Source: Paenibacillus pinisoli
GTDB lineage: Bacteria > Bacillota > Bacilli > Paenibacillales > Paenibacillaceae
Assembly (NCBI RefSeq): GCF_003605435.1
Contig: NZ_QXQB01000007.1
Span: 1-64,000 of the forward strand
Reading direction: 5' to 3'
Length of the DNA stretch: 64,000 nt
Of the stretch, positions 41,871-50,237 are shown piece by piece (position 1 is the stretch's first letter; each line of letters begins with the position of its first letter). The translations under genes and the position numbers were made by a program. Under the pieces are notes generated by a model that worked only from the letters and a program-made list of their open reading frames with translations, was not told the origin of the DNA and searched no databases.

Positions 41871-42917
41871 TTAATGCCTAGCTAGCTCCTTGCGGACAAG
41901 GGGGGCGACATCCGTTCCAAATCGTTCGATCGTTCTTAACAAATCACGATGCGGAAGCGTACTAAAGTCAACGTACAAAAGAAAACGAGTCAAGCCCAGT
42001 TGTTTGGTTACACGCACGATCTTTTCTGCTACATATTCTGAATCTCCAACATAAAGAGCGCCGCGAGGGCTCAGTGCTTCCTCATATACACTTCGTGTAT
42101 AAGTCGCCCAACCGCGTTCCCTTCCAATTTGATTCATTTGTTCGGCCATAATGGGATAATACTTTTCTCTGGCTGCTGCAAACGAGTTGGCAATAAAACC
42201 ATGCGAATGACAGGCGATTTGCAATTGATTAGGATCGTGCCCTGCTTGTTGGGCTGCTTTAAGATATAACTGCACTAAGGGAGCGAAACGCTCCGGCATG
42301 CCGCCTATAATGGAGAAAATGACAGGAAGACCAAGCTGACCGGCACGAATGGCCGACCCCGGACTGCCGCCAGTAGCAATCCATACAGGAAGCGGGAATT
42401 GTTGCGCTCGCGGGTATACGCCCATATTGTGCAGCGGTGCACGGTGCTTGCCATTCCATGTTACGTTCTCTGAAGATCGTATTTTGAGTAAAAGCTCCAA
42501 TTTCTCATCGAATATTTCCTCATAATTTTGCAGGTTATACCCGAAAAGAGGAAAAGATTCGACAAAAGAACCGCGTCCGGCCATGATCTCGGCCCGCCCA
42601 TTTGTTAAGTTATCCAGGGTGGCGAAATCCTGATAAACACGGACTGGATCCGACGAAGACAATACCGTAACGGCACTGGATAGCCGAATATGGTTTGTAG
42701 TAGCTGCAGCCGAAGCCAAAATCATTGCCGGCGATGAGCTCGTGTAGTCCATGCGATGATGTTCACCAATCGCATAGACATCAAGACCGGCCTGATCAGC
42801 CAGCTGAATTTCTTCCATCGCTTGTCGCAGTCGTTCGCCTGGCGGAACGCCCCCGCCTTTGGGGTTGGTGTGAAGAAATGTAGAGATTCCAAGTTCCAAT
42901 CGCACGCGATTTTCCAA
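41871..42917 (-). CDS. Luciferase-like flavin monooxygenase
   Basis: A 348-residue LLM-class flavin-dependent oxidoreductase (bacterial luciferase fold). Motifs: LELGISTFLHTNP, QLADQAGLDVYAIGEHHRMDYTSSSP, RVYQDFATLDNLTNGRAEIMAGRGSF, WIATGGSPGSAIRAGQLGLP. Such enzymes use FMNH2 or F420 and O2. Its own promoter has the shared ArsR operator. Pairing with an exporter suggests detoxification, which is inferred. Confidence 0.92.
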   Translation of the reverse strand: MENRVRLELGISTFLHTNPKGGGVPPGERLRQAMEEIQLADQAGLDVYAIGEHHRMDYTSSSPAMILASAAATTNHIRLSSAVTVLSSSDPVRVYQDFATLDNLTNGRAEIMAGRGSFVESFPLFGYNLQNYEEIFDEKLELLLKIRSSENVTWNGKHRAPLHNMGVYPRAQQFPLPVWIATGGSPGSAIRAGQLGLPVIFSIIGGMPERFAPLVQLYLKAAQQAGHDPNQLQIACHSHGFIANSFAAAREKYYPIMAEQMNQIGRERGWATYTRSVYEEALSPRGALYVGDSEYVAEKIVRVTKQLGLTRFLLYVDFSTLPHRDLLRTIERFGTDVAPLVRKELARH

Positions 42918-42938
42918 AATGGTTTCCCTCCTTTATCT

Positions 42939-42965
42939 TTTCTATATTTCTAAATATATAGAAAT
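42939..42965. promoter_or_regulatory. ArsR-type operator, monooxygenase promoter
   Basis: TTTCTATAT-N9-ATATAGAAA-type palindrome directly upstream of the LLM gene's ribosome binding site. Confidence 0.7.
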
Positions 42966-42979
42966 GATGCTTAAAAAAT

Positions 42980-43261
42980 TTACGCCAGTAAATATGGCGC
43001 AAACTTCATTGCCACTTCTTGATCAACACTGTAGTGAATAAACGAACCGTTCTTTTGCGACTGGATTAAACCCGATTCCGTCAGCTGCTTGAGATGATGG
43101 GATAACGTTGAACCGGCTACGTGTCCAAGCTGTTCACCGATCGCGGTAACGCATTGATTCTCTTGCTTTATTAGCATTAAGGCAATTTTTAGTCGTGTAG
43201 GCTCACCTAGAGCCTTGTATACTTTGACAGCTTGCACTAGATCGTGATCGACATCAGCCAT
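42980..43261 (-). CDS. ArsR family regulator
   Basis: A 93-residue winged-helix repressor: VYKALGEPTRLKIALMLI, then recognition helix AGSTLSHHLKQLTESGLIQSQ and wing KNGSFIHYSVD. The metal-sensing ELCVC motif is absent and only one Cys is present, so it probably senses something other than metals. Three identical palindromes lie before this gene, the monooxygenase gene and the MFS gene. Confidence 0.9.
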   Translation of the reverse strand: MADVDHDLVQAVKVYKALGEPTRLKIALMLIKQENQCVTAIGEQLGHVAGSTLSHHLKQLTESGLIQSQKNGSFIHYSVDQEVAMKFAPYLLA

Positions 43262-43282
43262 TAAATTCTCCTTTCCGCCATC

Positions 43283-43310
43283 ATTTCTATATTTATGGAA
43301 TTATAGAAAT
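43283..43310. promoter_or_regulatory. ArsR-type operator, arsR promoter
   Basis: ATTTCTATA-N10-TATAGAAAT, 22 bases before the regulator start; implies autoregulation. Confidence 0.7.
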
Positions 43311-43410
43311 GATATTACCACCTAATGACTGCGGTGTAAAGTAAAAATTTGATTTGGCTGCCAAAGTGAGTAGGCATAGCGAAGTCTGGCTTCCACAGGG
43401 CCGCCATTGT

Positions 43411-43463
43411 TTTCGCCGAAAGACCCGTTAAGCTGAACCATATCATAAGTAGGGCGAAATTTT
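43411..43463 (+). repeat. att-like site c with IRs on both sides
   Basis: TTTTCGCC, spacer ending GTTAAGCT, then GAACCATATCATAAGTAG (43435-43452; Glu-Pro-Tyr-His-Lys-stop), then GGCGAAATTTT. The arms TTTCGCC/GGCGAAA are inverted. The rest of 43464-43897 holds no gene. Confidence 0.7.
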
Positions 43464-43673
43464 ATATCCACCCAAGCCTGATTTAGTAGCCTCAATAAAA
43501 ACGCAAAAGGAACGGACTATAGCAGTTATGGTGGAACATCATCATTTCTCTTCCCACCATTTCTTATCTTTTACATCAGGATGTTTGTCGTAGCCCTCCT
43601 GAAAGCCGGAACAAAGTGGATGAGATCGTCAACACAGCGGCATCGTTAGGGCGATAAGATAATTTTGCAGCAT

Positions 43674-43748
43674 ACTACTTTAGTATGACTACAAACTCCT
43701 ATAACTCGCTCTATGATGTCAAGATAGAGTTGAATTGTAGGAGTTTTT
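43674..43748 (+). promoter_or_regulatory. Conserved leader/hairpin upstream of SLH gene
   Basis: CTACTTTAGTA-N2-ACTACAA, followed by ACTCCTATAA, recurs nearly identically at 51734-51768 in front of an SLH gene fragment. Here the AAACTCCTATAACTC arm can pair with a downstream GAGTT...ATTGTAGGAGTTT (to 43746), giving a long hairpin. Possibly a shared regulatory leader of SLH genes. Confidence 0.45.
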
Positions 43749-43897
43749 GCATGCCGGTTTACTGAAAGCGGAACTCAGTTCGACATTAATAACATCGGCA
43801 ATCCGTTTATTCAAGTACCATTCTTTTGTAAGAAATGTTTCCGCCAAAGTACTTTACTTTAGTGCTTCTATTCTAATTGGTTGGGGTGTTTTGTTGC

Positions 43898-46285
43898 ATG
43901 AAAAAAACAAGAGCATTTTCTCTTTCATTACTATTAACTTTTTCATTGTTTCCAGTAGCTACGTCTGCTACAGCTACTGAACTTAGTATTCAGACGAAGG
44001 ACGTGGCGCTAGATACTTTTAGGTACCCTATTGATGTGAGCAGTCTGAAGATTTCTGGCAACCTTGGTGCAGATGGCATTGTGATTTTTCCAGTTTCTAG
44101 CGATTTGATATATGACGCAACGATTTTTGAACCAAGGCTTGAAATCGAATACTCTGCTGCGAATACAGCACCCGTACTTGCTGCAATCGGTAACAAAACG
44201 GTAAATGAAGAAAGCTTGCTGACCTTTACAGCAAGTGCATCAGATGCGCAGGGAGATCCTCTAACGTACAGCTTGGTAGGTGCACCATTAGGAGCAACTA
44301 TCAACGCAACGACAGGTGTGTTCACATGGGCGCCAATGGAAGCACAAGGTCCTGGCAGCTACACGTTTTCTGTACGAGTAAGTGATGGAGCGTTAAGTGA
44401 TGAAGAGGAAATTACCGTAACGGTCAACGAAGTGAATGTAGCACCAGTACTTGCTGCAATCGGCAATAAAACGGTAGATGAAGAAAACCTGCTAACCTTT
44501 ACAGCAGTTGCAACGGATGTCGATATCCCTGCGAATACGCTAACGTACAGCTTGGTAGGTGCACCATTAGGAGCAACTATCAACGCAACGACAGGTGTGT
44601 TCACATGGGCGCCAATGGAAGCACAAGGTCCTGGCAGCTACACGTTTTCTGTACGAGTAAGTGATGGAGCGTTAAGTGATGAAGAGGAAATCACCATAAC
44701 GGTCAACGAAGTGAATGTAGCACCAGTACTTGCTGCAATCGGTAATAAAACGGTAGATGAAGCAAACTTACTAACCTTTACAGCAGTTGCAACGGATGTC
44801 GATATCCCTGCGAATACGCTAACGTACAGCTTGGTAGGTGCACCAGTAGGAGCAACTATCAACGCAACGACAGGTGTGTTCACATGGGGGCCAACGGAAG
44901 CACAAGGTCCGGGCATCTACACGTTTACTGTACGAGTAAGCGATGGGATGGCAAGTGATCAAGAAACCATCACGGTTACAGTCAATGAAGTAAACTCGGC
45001 GCCAGTATTGGCTCCAATCGGTAATAAGACTGTGGACGAGGAAATGCTGCTTACATTTATTGCAACAGCAATAGATTCAGATTCGGTTGTACTGACATAT
45101 AGCTTGGTGGGTGCACCGGCAGGGGCAACGATCAATGCGGCAACGGGTGAATTCACATGGACGCCAACTGAAGCACAAGGTTCTGGTAGCTACACATTTA
45201 CAGTACGAGTTAGTGATGGAATGTTAAGTGATGAAGAGGAAATTACCGTAACGGTCAACGAAGTGAATGTAGCACCAGTACTTGCTGCAATCGGCAATAA
45301 AACGGTAGATGAAGCAAACTTACTAACCTTTACAGCAGTTGCAACGGATATCGATATCCCTGCGAATACGCTAACGTACAGCTTGGTAGGTGCACCAGTA
45401 GGAGCAAGTATCCATGCATCAACAGGTGTGTTCGTATGGACGCCAACGAAAGCACAAGGTCCTGGCAGCTACAACTTCACAGTTCAAGTGAGTGATGGCT
45501 CATTAACGGATGAGGAAGTAATTACGGTTACTGTAAAAGCAGTGCATGGGAATCCGGGAACAGTCCCGGGTTACGGTGAAGGAACGAATCCAGCGCCAGA
45601 ACCGACTCCGGAGCCGACAACTCCTCCGACTTCGATCTTCAACACGAATCTGATCCAGTGGGAACAGCTGCAGCAGTTGATTCGGGAACGATTGAAGTCG
45701 GTGGATGCGAACGAGGATTGGTTCACGGATACTAGGACGCATTGGGCGCGGCAGACCATCGATAAGCTGGCAAGTCTACGCGTTATCACGGGTTATGTCG
45801 ATGGCAGCTTCAACCCCAATAATTCAATTACGAGGGCAGAGTTTGCTGCAGTGCTTGCCAGACTGTTTATCTTCGCGCCTGCGCAGACAAGTCCAGCACC
45901 ATTTACCGACATGCAGGGGCACTGGGCTCAAGGAGCGGTTACTGAATTGGCTAACCACGGGATCATTACAGGTCACAGCGATGGCAGCTTCAGACCGAAC
46001 GCGACGATAACGAAGGAAGAAATGGTTGTCATGATGATGAGGCTGGTGAATACAGCAGCGTTGCCGCAGACGGGACATGCGGACTTCGAGGATATGGCCA
46101 CTGCCGGAAAGTACGCACAGGAGGAGATTGACGCAGCGGCAAAGGCCGGACTGATTCAAGGCTATAACGATAAGCTTCAACCGAAGGGTAAAGCCACTCG
46201 TGCGGAAGCCGTCACGATGCTGTGGAAGCTGCTGATGCTGGATCCGGAATTAAAGGCTATACTGGATGATAGTTTGGTGGGATAA
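43898..46285 (+). CDS. SLH surface protein with five Ig-like repeats
   Basis: A 795-residue secreted protein: signal peptide (MKKTRAFSLSLLLTFSLF), a short unique region, five tandem He_PIG/cadherin-like domains of 91-93 residues (each starting APVLAxIGNKTV and ending ITVTVNEVN), a Pro/Thr hinge, and three SLH domains (~residues 600-780). SLH domains bind pyruvylated wall polymers. ATG 43898 is chosen for the signal peptide. Likely an S-layer-associated adhesin or scaffold. Confidence 0.9.
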   Translation: MKKTRAFSLSLLLTFSLFPVATSATATELSIQTKDVALDTFRYPIDVSSLKISGNLGADGIVIFPVSSDLIYDATIFEPRLEIEYSAANTAPVLAAIGNKTVNEESLLTFTASASDAQGDPLTYSLVGAPLGATINATTGVFTWAPMEAQGPGSYTFSVRVSDGALSDEEEITVTVNEVNVAPVLAAIGNKTVDEENLLTFTAVATDVDIPANTLTYSLVGAPLGATINATTGVFTWAPMEAQGPGSYTFSVRVSDGALSDEEEITITVNEVNVAPVLAAIGNKTVDEANLLTFTAVATDVDIPANTLTYSLVGAPVGATINATTGVFTWGPTEAQGPGIYTFTVRVSDGMASDQETITVTVNEVNSAPVLAPIGNKTVDEEMLLTFIATAIDSDSVVLTYSLVGAPAGATINAATGEFTWTPTEAQGSGSYTFTVRVSDGMLSDEEEITVTVNEVNVAPVLAAIGNKTVDEANLLTFTAVATDIDIPANTLTYSLVGAPVGASIHASTGVFVWTPTKAQGPGSYNFTVQVSDGSLTDEEVITVTVKAVHGNPGTVPGYGEGTNPAPEPTPEPTTPPTSIFNTNLIQWEQLQQLIRERLKSVDANEDWFTDTRTHWARQTIDKLASLRVITGYVDGSFNPNNSITRAEFAAVLARLFIFAPAQTSPAPFTDMQGHWAQGAVTELANHGIITGHSDGSFRPNATITKEEMVVMMMRLVNTAALPQTGHADFEDMATAGKYAQEEIDAAAKAGLIQGYNDKLQPKGKATRAEAVTMLWKLLMLDPELKAILDDSLVG
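44166..45545 (+). repeat. Five tandem ~273-279-bp coding repeats
   Basis: Repeat units begin near 44166, 44441, 44720, 44999 and 45272. Units 2 and 3 are almost identical at DNA level, while unit 4 is the most diverged. Recent duplication or gene conversion is indicated. Confidence 0.85.
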
Positions 46286-46307
46286 GCAACATTAGCTATC
46301 ATTTATA

Positions 46308-46346
46308 GCCGTTCATGCACCTACAGTGTGTGAACGGCCTTTTTTC
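46308..46346 (+). terminator. Terminator of SLH gene
   Basis: A 13-bp stem (GCCGTTCATGCAC against GTGTGTGAACGGC) with loop CTACA, followed by seven T residues. Confidence 0.85.
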
Positions 46347-46411
46347 TATTCAGTAGAATTCGCTACATATTCAGGAATGCATTGAAGTATTTGACCTATA
46401 GATGACATGGT

Positions 46412-46441
46412 GAACCTTATCATAAGTGATGACGAAAAATT
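46412..46441 (+). repeat. att-like site d
   Basis: GAACCTTATCATAAGTGA is identical over 18 bases to the rlmH end (Glu-Pro-Tyr-His-Lys-stop). It is followed by TGACGAAAAATTGGGGTTG, close to the left-end sequence after rlmH. No rlmH body precedes it. Confidence 0.75.
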
Positions 46442-46511
46442 GGGGTTGATATCGGTGGTTCGCTCAAGATAAGAAAAATTTCAAAAAATATTAAGTAGGT
46501 TTGGGGTAGTG

Positions 46512-46870
46512 ATGATGAATAACTTAGAGTTAAACCTTGAGCAATTAATAAAGGAGAAATTTCCTGAGCGATTTAGAAAAGAAGTATAATAGCCTGTGGA
46601 GTAAATCGAATTAATGAAAAACAAATTAACACCCATCTGAATGACAATTTAGGAAAAGCTGATGCTGATTTTGTACGCGGACACACAGGATTTGTTATTG
46701 GAGGCGTACCACCTTTAGGACATGTAGAGTCAATCATCACTCTTATTGATGAAGATTTGTTACAATTTAGAGAGATATGGGCTGCTGCCGGACATCCAAG
46801 AGCAGTGTTTCAATTAATACCAGAAGAATTAGTGCAAATGACAAAAGGACGAGTAATTTGTGTAAAATAA
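46512..46870 (+). pseudogene. Broken YbaK/ProX-type aminoacyl-tRNA deacylase
   Basis: From about 46590 the frame reads IIACGVNRINEKQI ... ADADFVRGHTGFVIGGVPPLGHVE ... FREIWAAAGHPRAVFQL, typical of YbaK/EbsC editing-domain proteins. The start and about half of the N-terminal part are lost, with stops upstream. An unrelated-looking 24-codon frame (46512-46589) precedes it. Confidence 0.7.
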
Positions 46871-46889
46871 ATTTGTGTTTCCTTTCTGT

Positions 46890-46965
46890 TATTTCGCTAA
46901 AGGGTGACGATAATTGAATCATCATTAATAAGGCCGCCGATTACTTCGGCGCTTTCTGTGTATAT
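46890..46965. repeat. Interspersed ~70-bp repeat, copy 3
   Basis: TTTCGCTAAAGGGTGACGATAATTG ... AATAAGGCCGCCGATTAC matches the copy at 37199-37272. It sits just after a pseudogene, again near an att-like unit. Confidence 0.65.
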
Positions 46966-47085
46966 TTATGAAGGCAGAAATAAGGCGAAATATTTGGGCT
47001 TTAACCGTTATTGGTAGTAGAGCGAGAGGGCGTTCAGCTAATGGGAAGATAATGCAACTATTTGATTAATTATTACGTTTAACAT

Positions 47086-47811
47086 ATGGAAAATTACACA
47101 GTTTTGCAATCGGATTTAAAGATGCTTGCGAGGATGACACTGTCATCAGGGATCTATTCTCTTGCGCCGAATTGGATTGATCATAGAATTAATATTTGGG
47201 AGGTAAGTGCGGAATTTCTTCGTATGACGGGAGTATATGAATTGAGTAACACAGGGAGGATAACTGGGATGAGAATGCCAAGCGACAGCGAGATGACATT
47301 CCTATTCGATGGAGATGGGAGACAGCTTCAACAATTTATTGAGAAGCATCATGAAAAACTCAAGCGCTATCAATTGATGGATGATGAGACTGAATTGGCG
47401 GACGAGCTCGCGATCAAGGAGCAAATTCCGATTGTGTTTGCTTTTGTATACAGCGTCACTGTAGATTGGGGAGAGGATGACGAGGAGATCGTCCGATTGT
47501 TTGGTAAACGGCTTCCCGATGAAACGGTCGAGGTGATGTCTACGGACAAAGGACTTGACATTACCTACAATGGACAACTGCATTCGATTGCGCTTACCTT
47601 TACCGGAAATGATCGCTATATCACGATTCGCGGCTTTCAGGAGCTGATCCGGGACAAATACGAAATTCGACTATTTGAGGCCTCGTATCTTTCCGATACG
47701 CACGATTTTTTGGTTTTACCGAAGCGGCAGTGGGAGGAACTGGATGCCCGGTATCCGGTGCGGAATAGGGAGATATTCCGTGTCATCGATGATGAGCTGG
47801 ATTTTCCGTAA
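47086..47811 (+). CDS. Hypothetical protein
   Basis: A 241-residue soluble protein with no recognised motif. It is acidic with mixed alpha/beta character (VEVMSTDKGLDITYNGQLHSIALTF; HDFLVLPKRQWEELDARYPV). The first ATG has no good ribosome binding site, so the start is uncertain. Size and island context would suit an immunity-like protein, but that is a guess. A 24-base stretch of its 5' region recurs after its stop (47822-47845). Confidence 0.6.
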   Translation: MENYTVLQSDLKMLARMTLSSGIYSLAPNWIDHRINIWEVSAEFLRMTGVYELSNTGRITGMRMPSDSEMTFLFDGDGRQLQQFIEKHHEKLKRYQLMDDETELADELAIKEQIPIVFAFVYSVTVDWGEDDEEIVRLFGKRLPDETVEVMSTDKGLDITYNGQLHSIALTFTGNDRYITIRGFQELIRDKYEIRLFEASYLSDTHDFLVLPKRQWEELDARYPVRNREIFRVIDDELDFP

Positions 47812-47849
47812 CCAGGATGTCTCTCGCGCCGAATTGGATTGATTACAAG

Positions 47850-47904
47850 GGAGCTGGCCGCGACAGCTCCCTTGCGCATTTTTCGCCGATAGACCCGTTA
47901 AGCT
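47850..47904 (+). repeat. Orphan right-end IR (site e)
   Basis: A GGGAGCTG/CAGCTCCC hairpin (about 47850-47870) is followed by CATTTTTCGCC (47877-47887) and GATAGACCCGTTAAGCT, identical to the right-end sequence at 37321. The rlmH-tail codons are then missing (TTGCAATAATG follows). Probably a deleted att copy. Confidence 0.55.
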
Positions 47905-48000
47905 TTGCAATAATGAAATATTCCTGAGAGCTTATCTTCAAGCAATCCGATTTGACAATTGAAAAACTCCCTTTCACATATTCGGCAATTTCATTTGCTA

Positions 48001-48699
48001 TCAACCTACCTTCTTTTCTAGAGCATACGCCCGGTTGAATCCTTTAAGGATTAGCCATATAGCCAAAACCAATTGTTGAGAGGCTATTGGAACGTTCAAC
48101 GTCATGTAGGTTGCATCGAGACCGATGAAGCGAATCATAAATAATAAGCTCGCCAATATGGACAATATAGATCCAATAAGACCCGAAACGGACAACCAGC
48201 GCGGGACGAATTTTGTTTGGTAAAATATGCAGTTAAACAAGAACATCGCCAAAACAAATGTCAGTGTCGTGGCCACATGATTTACCAAATCACGTCCTTC
48301 CCGTAACAATCCACCCAAGGTCTGAAAATACGAGTCATTCAGAGCTCCAACTTTTGCAAATTCGTGGCTTAATGTCAATAGCAACAGAAGAATGATTACA
48401 CCAATAATAATGAACACACCCGCAATGATGCCGAAAGCAGCAGACCCAAGAGCTAAACCTTTATTATGCTTGCTTAAAATCGGATACATCGCAATAGGAA
48501 TACCCACATATGCAACAACCATTAACAACTGGGAAAACGCTCCTATCAGTACCTGATTTTCATTTGTATAAGCCTGAATAAGGTAGTCTGCTCCATCTAT
48601 AACTGGAACAACACTAAATATACCTGTAACCAACCCGGCTAATAATAACACCCCAGTAATTACTGCAGACCTTCTTCTTGAATTTGTATTCTTCCTCAT
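48001..48699 (-). CDS. DUF4386 membrane protein
   Basis: A 232-residue protein with six hydrophobic segments matching DUF4386. The typical central block ...LLLTLSHEFAKVGA and FNCIFYQTKFVPRWLSVSGLIGS are seen. The function is unknown. It stands alone, downstream of the lytic transglycosylase gene on the same strand. Confidence 0.85.
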   Translation of the reverse strand: MRKNTNSRRRSAVITGVLLLAGLVTGIFSVVPVIDGADYLIQAYTNENQVLIGAFSQLLMVVAYVGIPIAMYPILSKHNKGLALGSAAFGIIAGVFIIIGVIILLLLLTLSHEFAKVGALNDSYFQTLGGLLREGRDLVNHVATTLTFVLAMFLFNCIFYQTKFVPRWLSVSGLIGSILSILASLLFMIRFIGLDATYMTLNVPIASQQLVLAIWLILKGFNRAYALEKKVG

Positions 48700-48743
48700 T
48701 ATCCATGAGCCTCCTCATCCTTACCTGCCCTTATCATTAGGAA

Positions 48744-48774
48744 CAAAGAAAGACGCCGATTCGCTCAGCGTCTT
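48744..48774 (-). terminator. Terminator of transglycosylase gene
   Basis: AAGACGC and GCGTCTT form a 7-bp stem, followed on the minus strand by TTCTTTG, about 20 bases after the stop. Confidence 0.65.
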
Positions 48775-48796
48775 CCCAGGGCATTTCCTATTCCAC

Positions 48797-49801
48797 TTAA
48801 TTCTTACCTCCATAGCTCTTATATGTTGCGTAAACTGAATCTGCGTATTGATTTGCCAGAATAGGACGGCCATAAGAATCTGTTGCTCCCGGGTACCAGT
48901 TATCTCCTCCGTTATAGCGTAATAAGCCGTTATAGATGTTGCCGAATCTAACAATTTTTTCGTTTAGAATCAGTGCACCCAAGTACACCTGATCTTGTTC
49001 ACTGCTGTGATTATAAGCACGGCCAAATGTGGAGCTGAATTGAGATAAATAAGCATTACGTGTATTTGGTTCTACCTGCATCAATCCGTCGCCGGCTGAT
49101 GGACTACCTGGTAAACCCGCTCCAAAGCTGCTTTCTTTTTTGATAACAGCACTCAGCAATAAAGCAAAATCTCCGCCTTTACCAAATTTATTGTCTGCAT
49201 TCATTGCATATGTCCATATGTGGCTTGGAACTTCGGAAGGCTTTGATACTGATGGATTTGGTGAACCCGTATAGATCTTAACAGATGACATTTTGTCATT
49301 GACAGCATTGCCAACCCAGGAGGAATCTGAAGTATAGGTCCATTTTGTTCCTCCAAAATTATCATTCTCATATACTTCAACAGTCCAACCGCTTGGTACC
49401 TTGAGAGAGGACATCCAGTCATTCGGAATTCCTCTTGCGTTCAACTGAGACAATGTATAATTGCCTACTCCAAGTGTTACTGCTTTTCCGCCATAGTTTA
49501 TATCTGCATAGAATGTCACTCCATTTGTTGCTGGTGGTGGTGTAGTTCCACCGCTGCCGCCCTTCTGCCATAAAGCAGGAACATTGGATGGTTCCCAACC
49601 TACGAGGGAAGTATGCGCCTGAAGACAGGTGTAAGTGCTTCCATTATATGTAACAGTATCATTTGCTGCATATGCAGTATTTGGAGCCCATGCTCCTCTA
49701 GCGGCTGCATTTACCGGCGATACCGCGTAAAATGTAGATATGATAAATGCAAAAACTAACATAAGTGATAGGGCTTTAGAAGAAAACTTTTTATAAGTCA
49801 T
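48797..49801 (-). CDS. Secreted lytic transglycosylase with CBM and crystallin domains
   Basis: A 334-residue exported protein: signal peptide (~1-33), a CBM5/12 chitin-binding-type module (~36-80: GAWAPNTAYAANDTVTYNGSTY), a Gly/Pro linker, a beta/gamma-crystallin domain (~93-180: VTFYADINYGGKAVTLGVGNYT), and an SLT domain (~190-334) with the likely catalytic Glu in IKKESSFG and GLMQVEPNT. It should cleave glycan strands of peptidoglycan or chitin-like polymers. AGGAGG-like GGAGG precedes the ATG. Confidence 0.88.
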   Translation of the reverse strand: MTYKKFSSKALSLMLVFAFIISTFYAVSPVNAAARGAWAPNTAYAANDTVTYNGSTYTCLQAHTSLVGWEPSNVPALWQKGGSGGTTPPPATNGVTFYADINYGGKAVTLGVGNYTLSQLNARGIPNDWMSSLKVPSGWTVEVYENDNFGGTKWTYTSDSSWVGNAVNDKMSSVKIYTGSPNPSVSKPSEVPSHIWTYAMNADNKFGKGGDFALLLSAVIKKESSFGAGLPGSPSAGDGLMQVEPNTRNAYLSQFSSTFGRAYNHSSEQDQVYLGALILNEKIVRFGNIYNGLLRYNGGDNWYPGATDSYGRPILANQYADSVYATYKSYGGKN

Positions 49802-50237
49802 TTTAAAACCTCCATATTTGATTTAGCCTACCCCGAGACATGCCATACTTAAAGTAAAGCTTGAACAGAATCTTGCAGTAATATCTTCATTGCTGCAATC
49901 AGATTTACTGTTAAGCATTCATGAAATATCCCCCCTTATTCTAATTTGTTCAAAGGGAAAAGCGTAGTGGTCTGTTATATCAGGAATATAAAATTAGTAC
50001 TAACTTATTCAACAGATTATTTTTTATTCCCCTTTAAAAATTCGCTTAAGCGCATTTGTCACCGTTTTGTTAGCATTATAGCCCTATCGAGTTATGCCGC
50101 AAAAAGAATACAGTCCAAGGTCTAGTGGCCACCCAAACTTTAGGAGGGCCCCTCTACCGAACCACAGACAGAGGAGATGTTCATCTTGTTTTGTTAAACT
50201 TTACGGGTAAGCAATCTAGCTGGAAGGAGCGCAGCAA
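49802..50237. other. Divergent intergenic region
   Basis: About 435 bases between divergent genes. On the minus strand the 5' leader of the transglycosylase gene contains CTCGGGGTAGGCTAAATC close to the ribosome binding site, but the rest does not fit the c-di-AMP riboswitch. GGAGGGCCCCTCT (50142-50154) is a local palindrome. No gene found. Confidence 0.35.

Noticed and set aside
44166..45545. CRISPR-like array
   Set aside because: The repeats are long coding units of Ig-like domains, not short repeats with unique spacers; none found elsewhere in the window.
49802..49900. c-di-AMP (ydaO-type) riboswitch upstream of the lytic transglycosylase
   Set aside because: Only a CTCGGGGTAGGCTAAATC-like piece resembles part of the motif; the paired core elements are absent.
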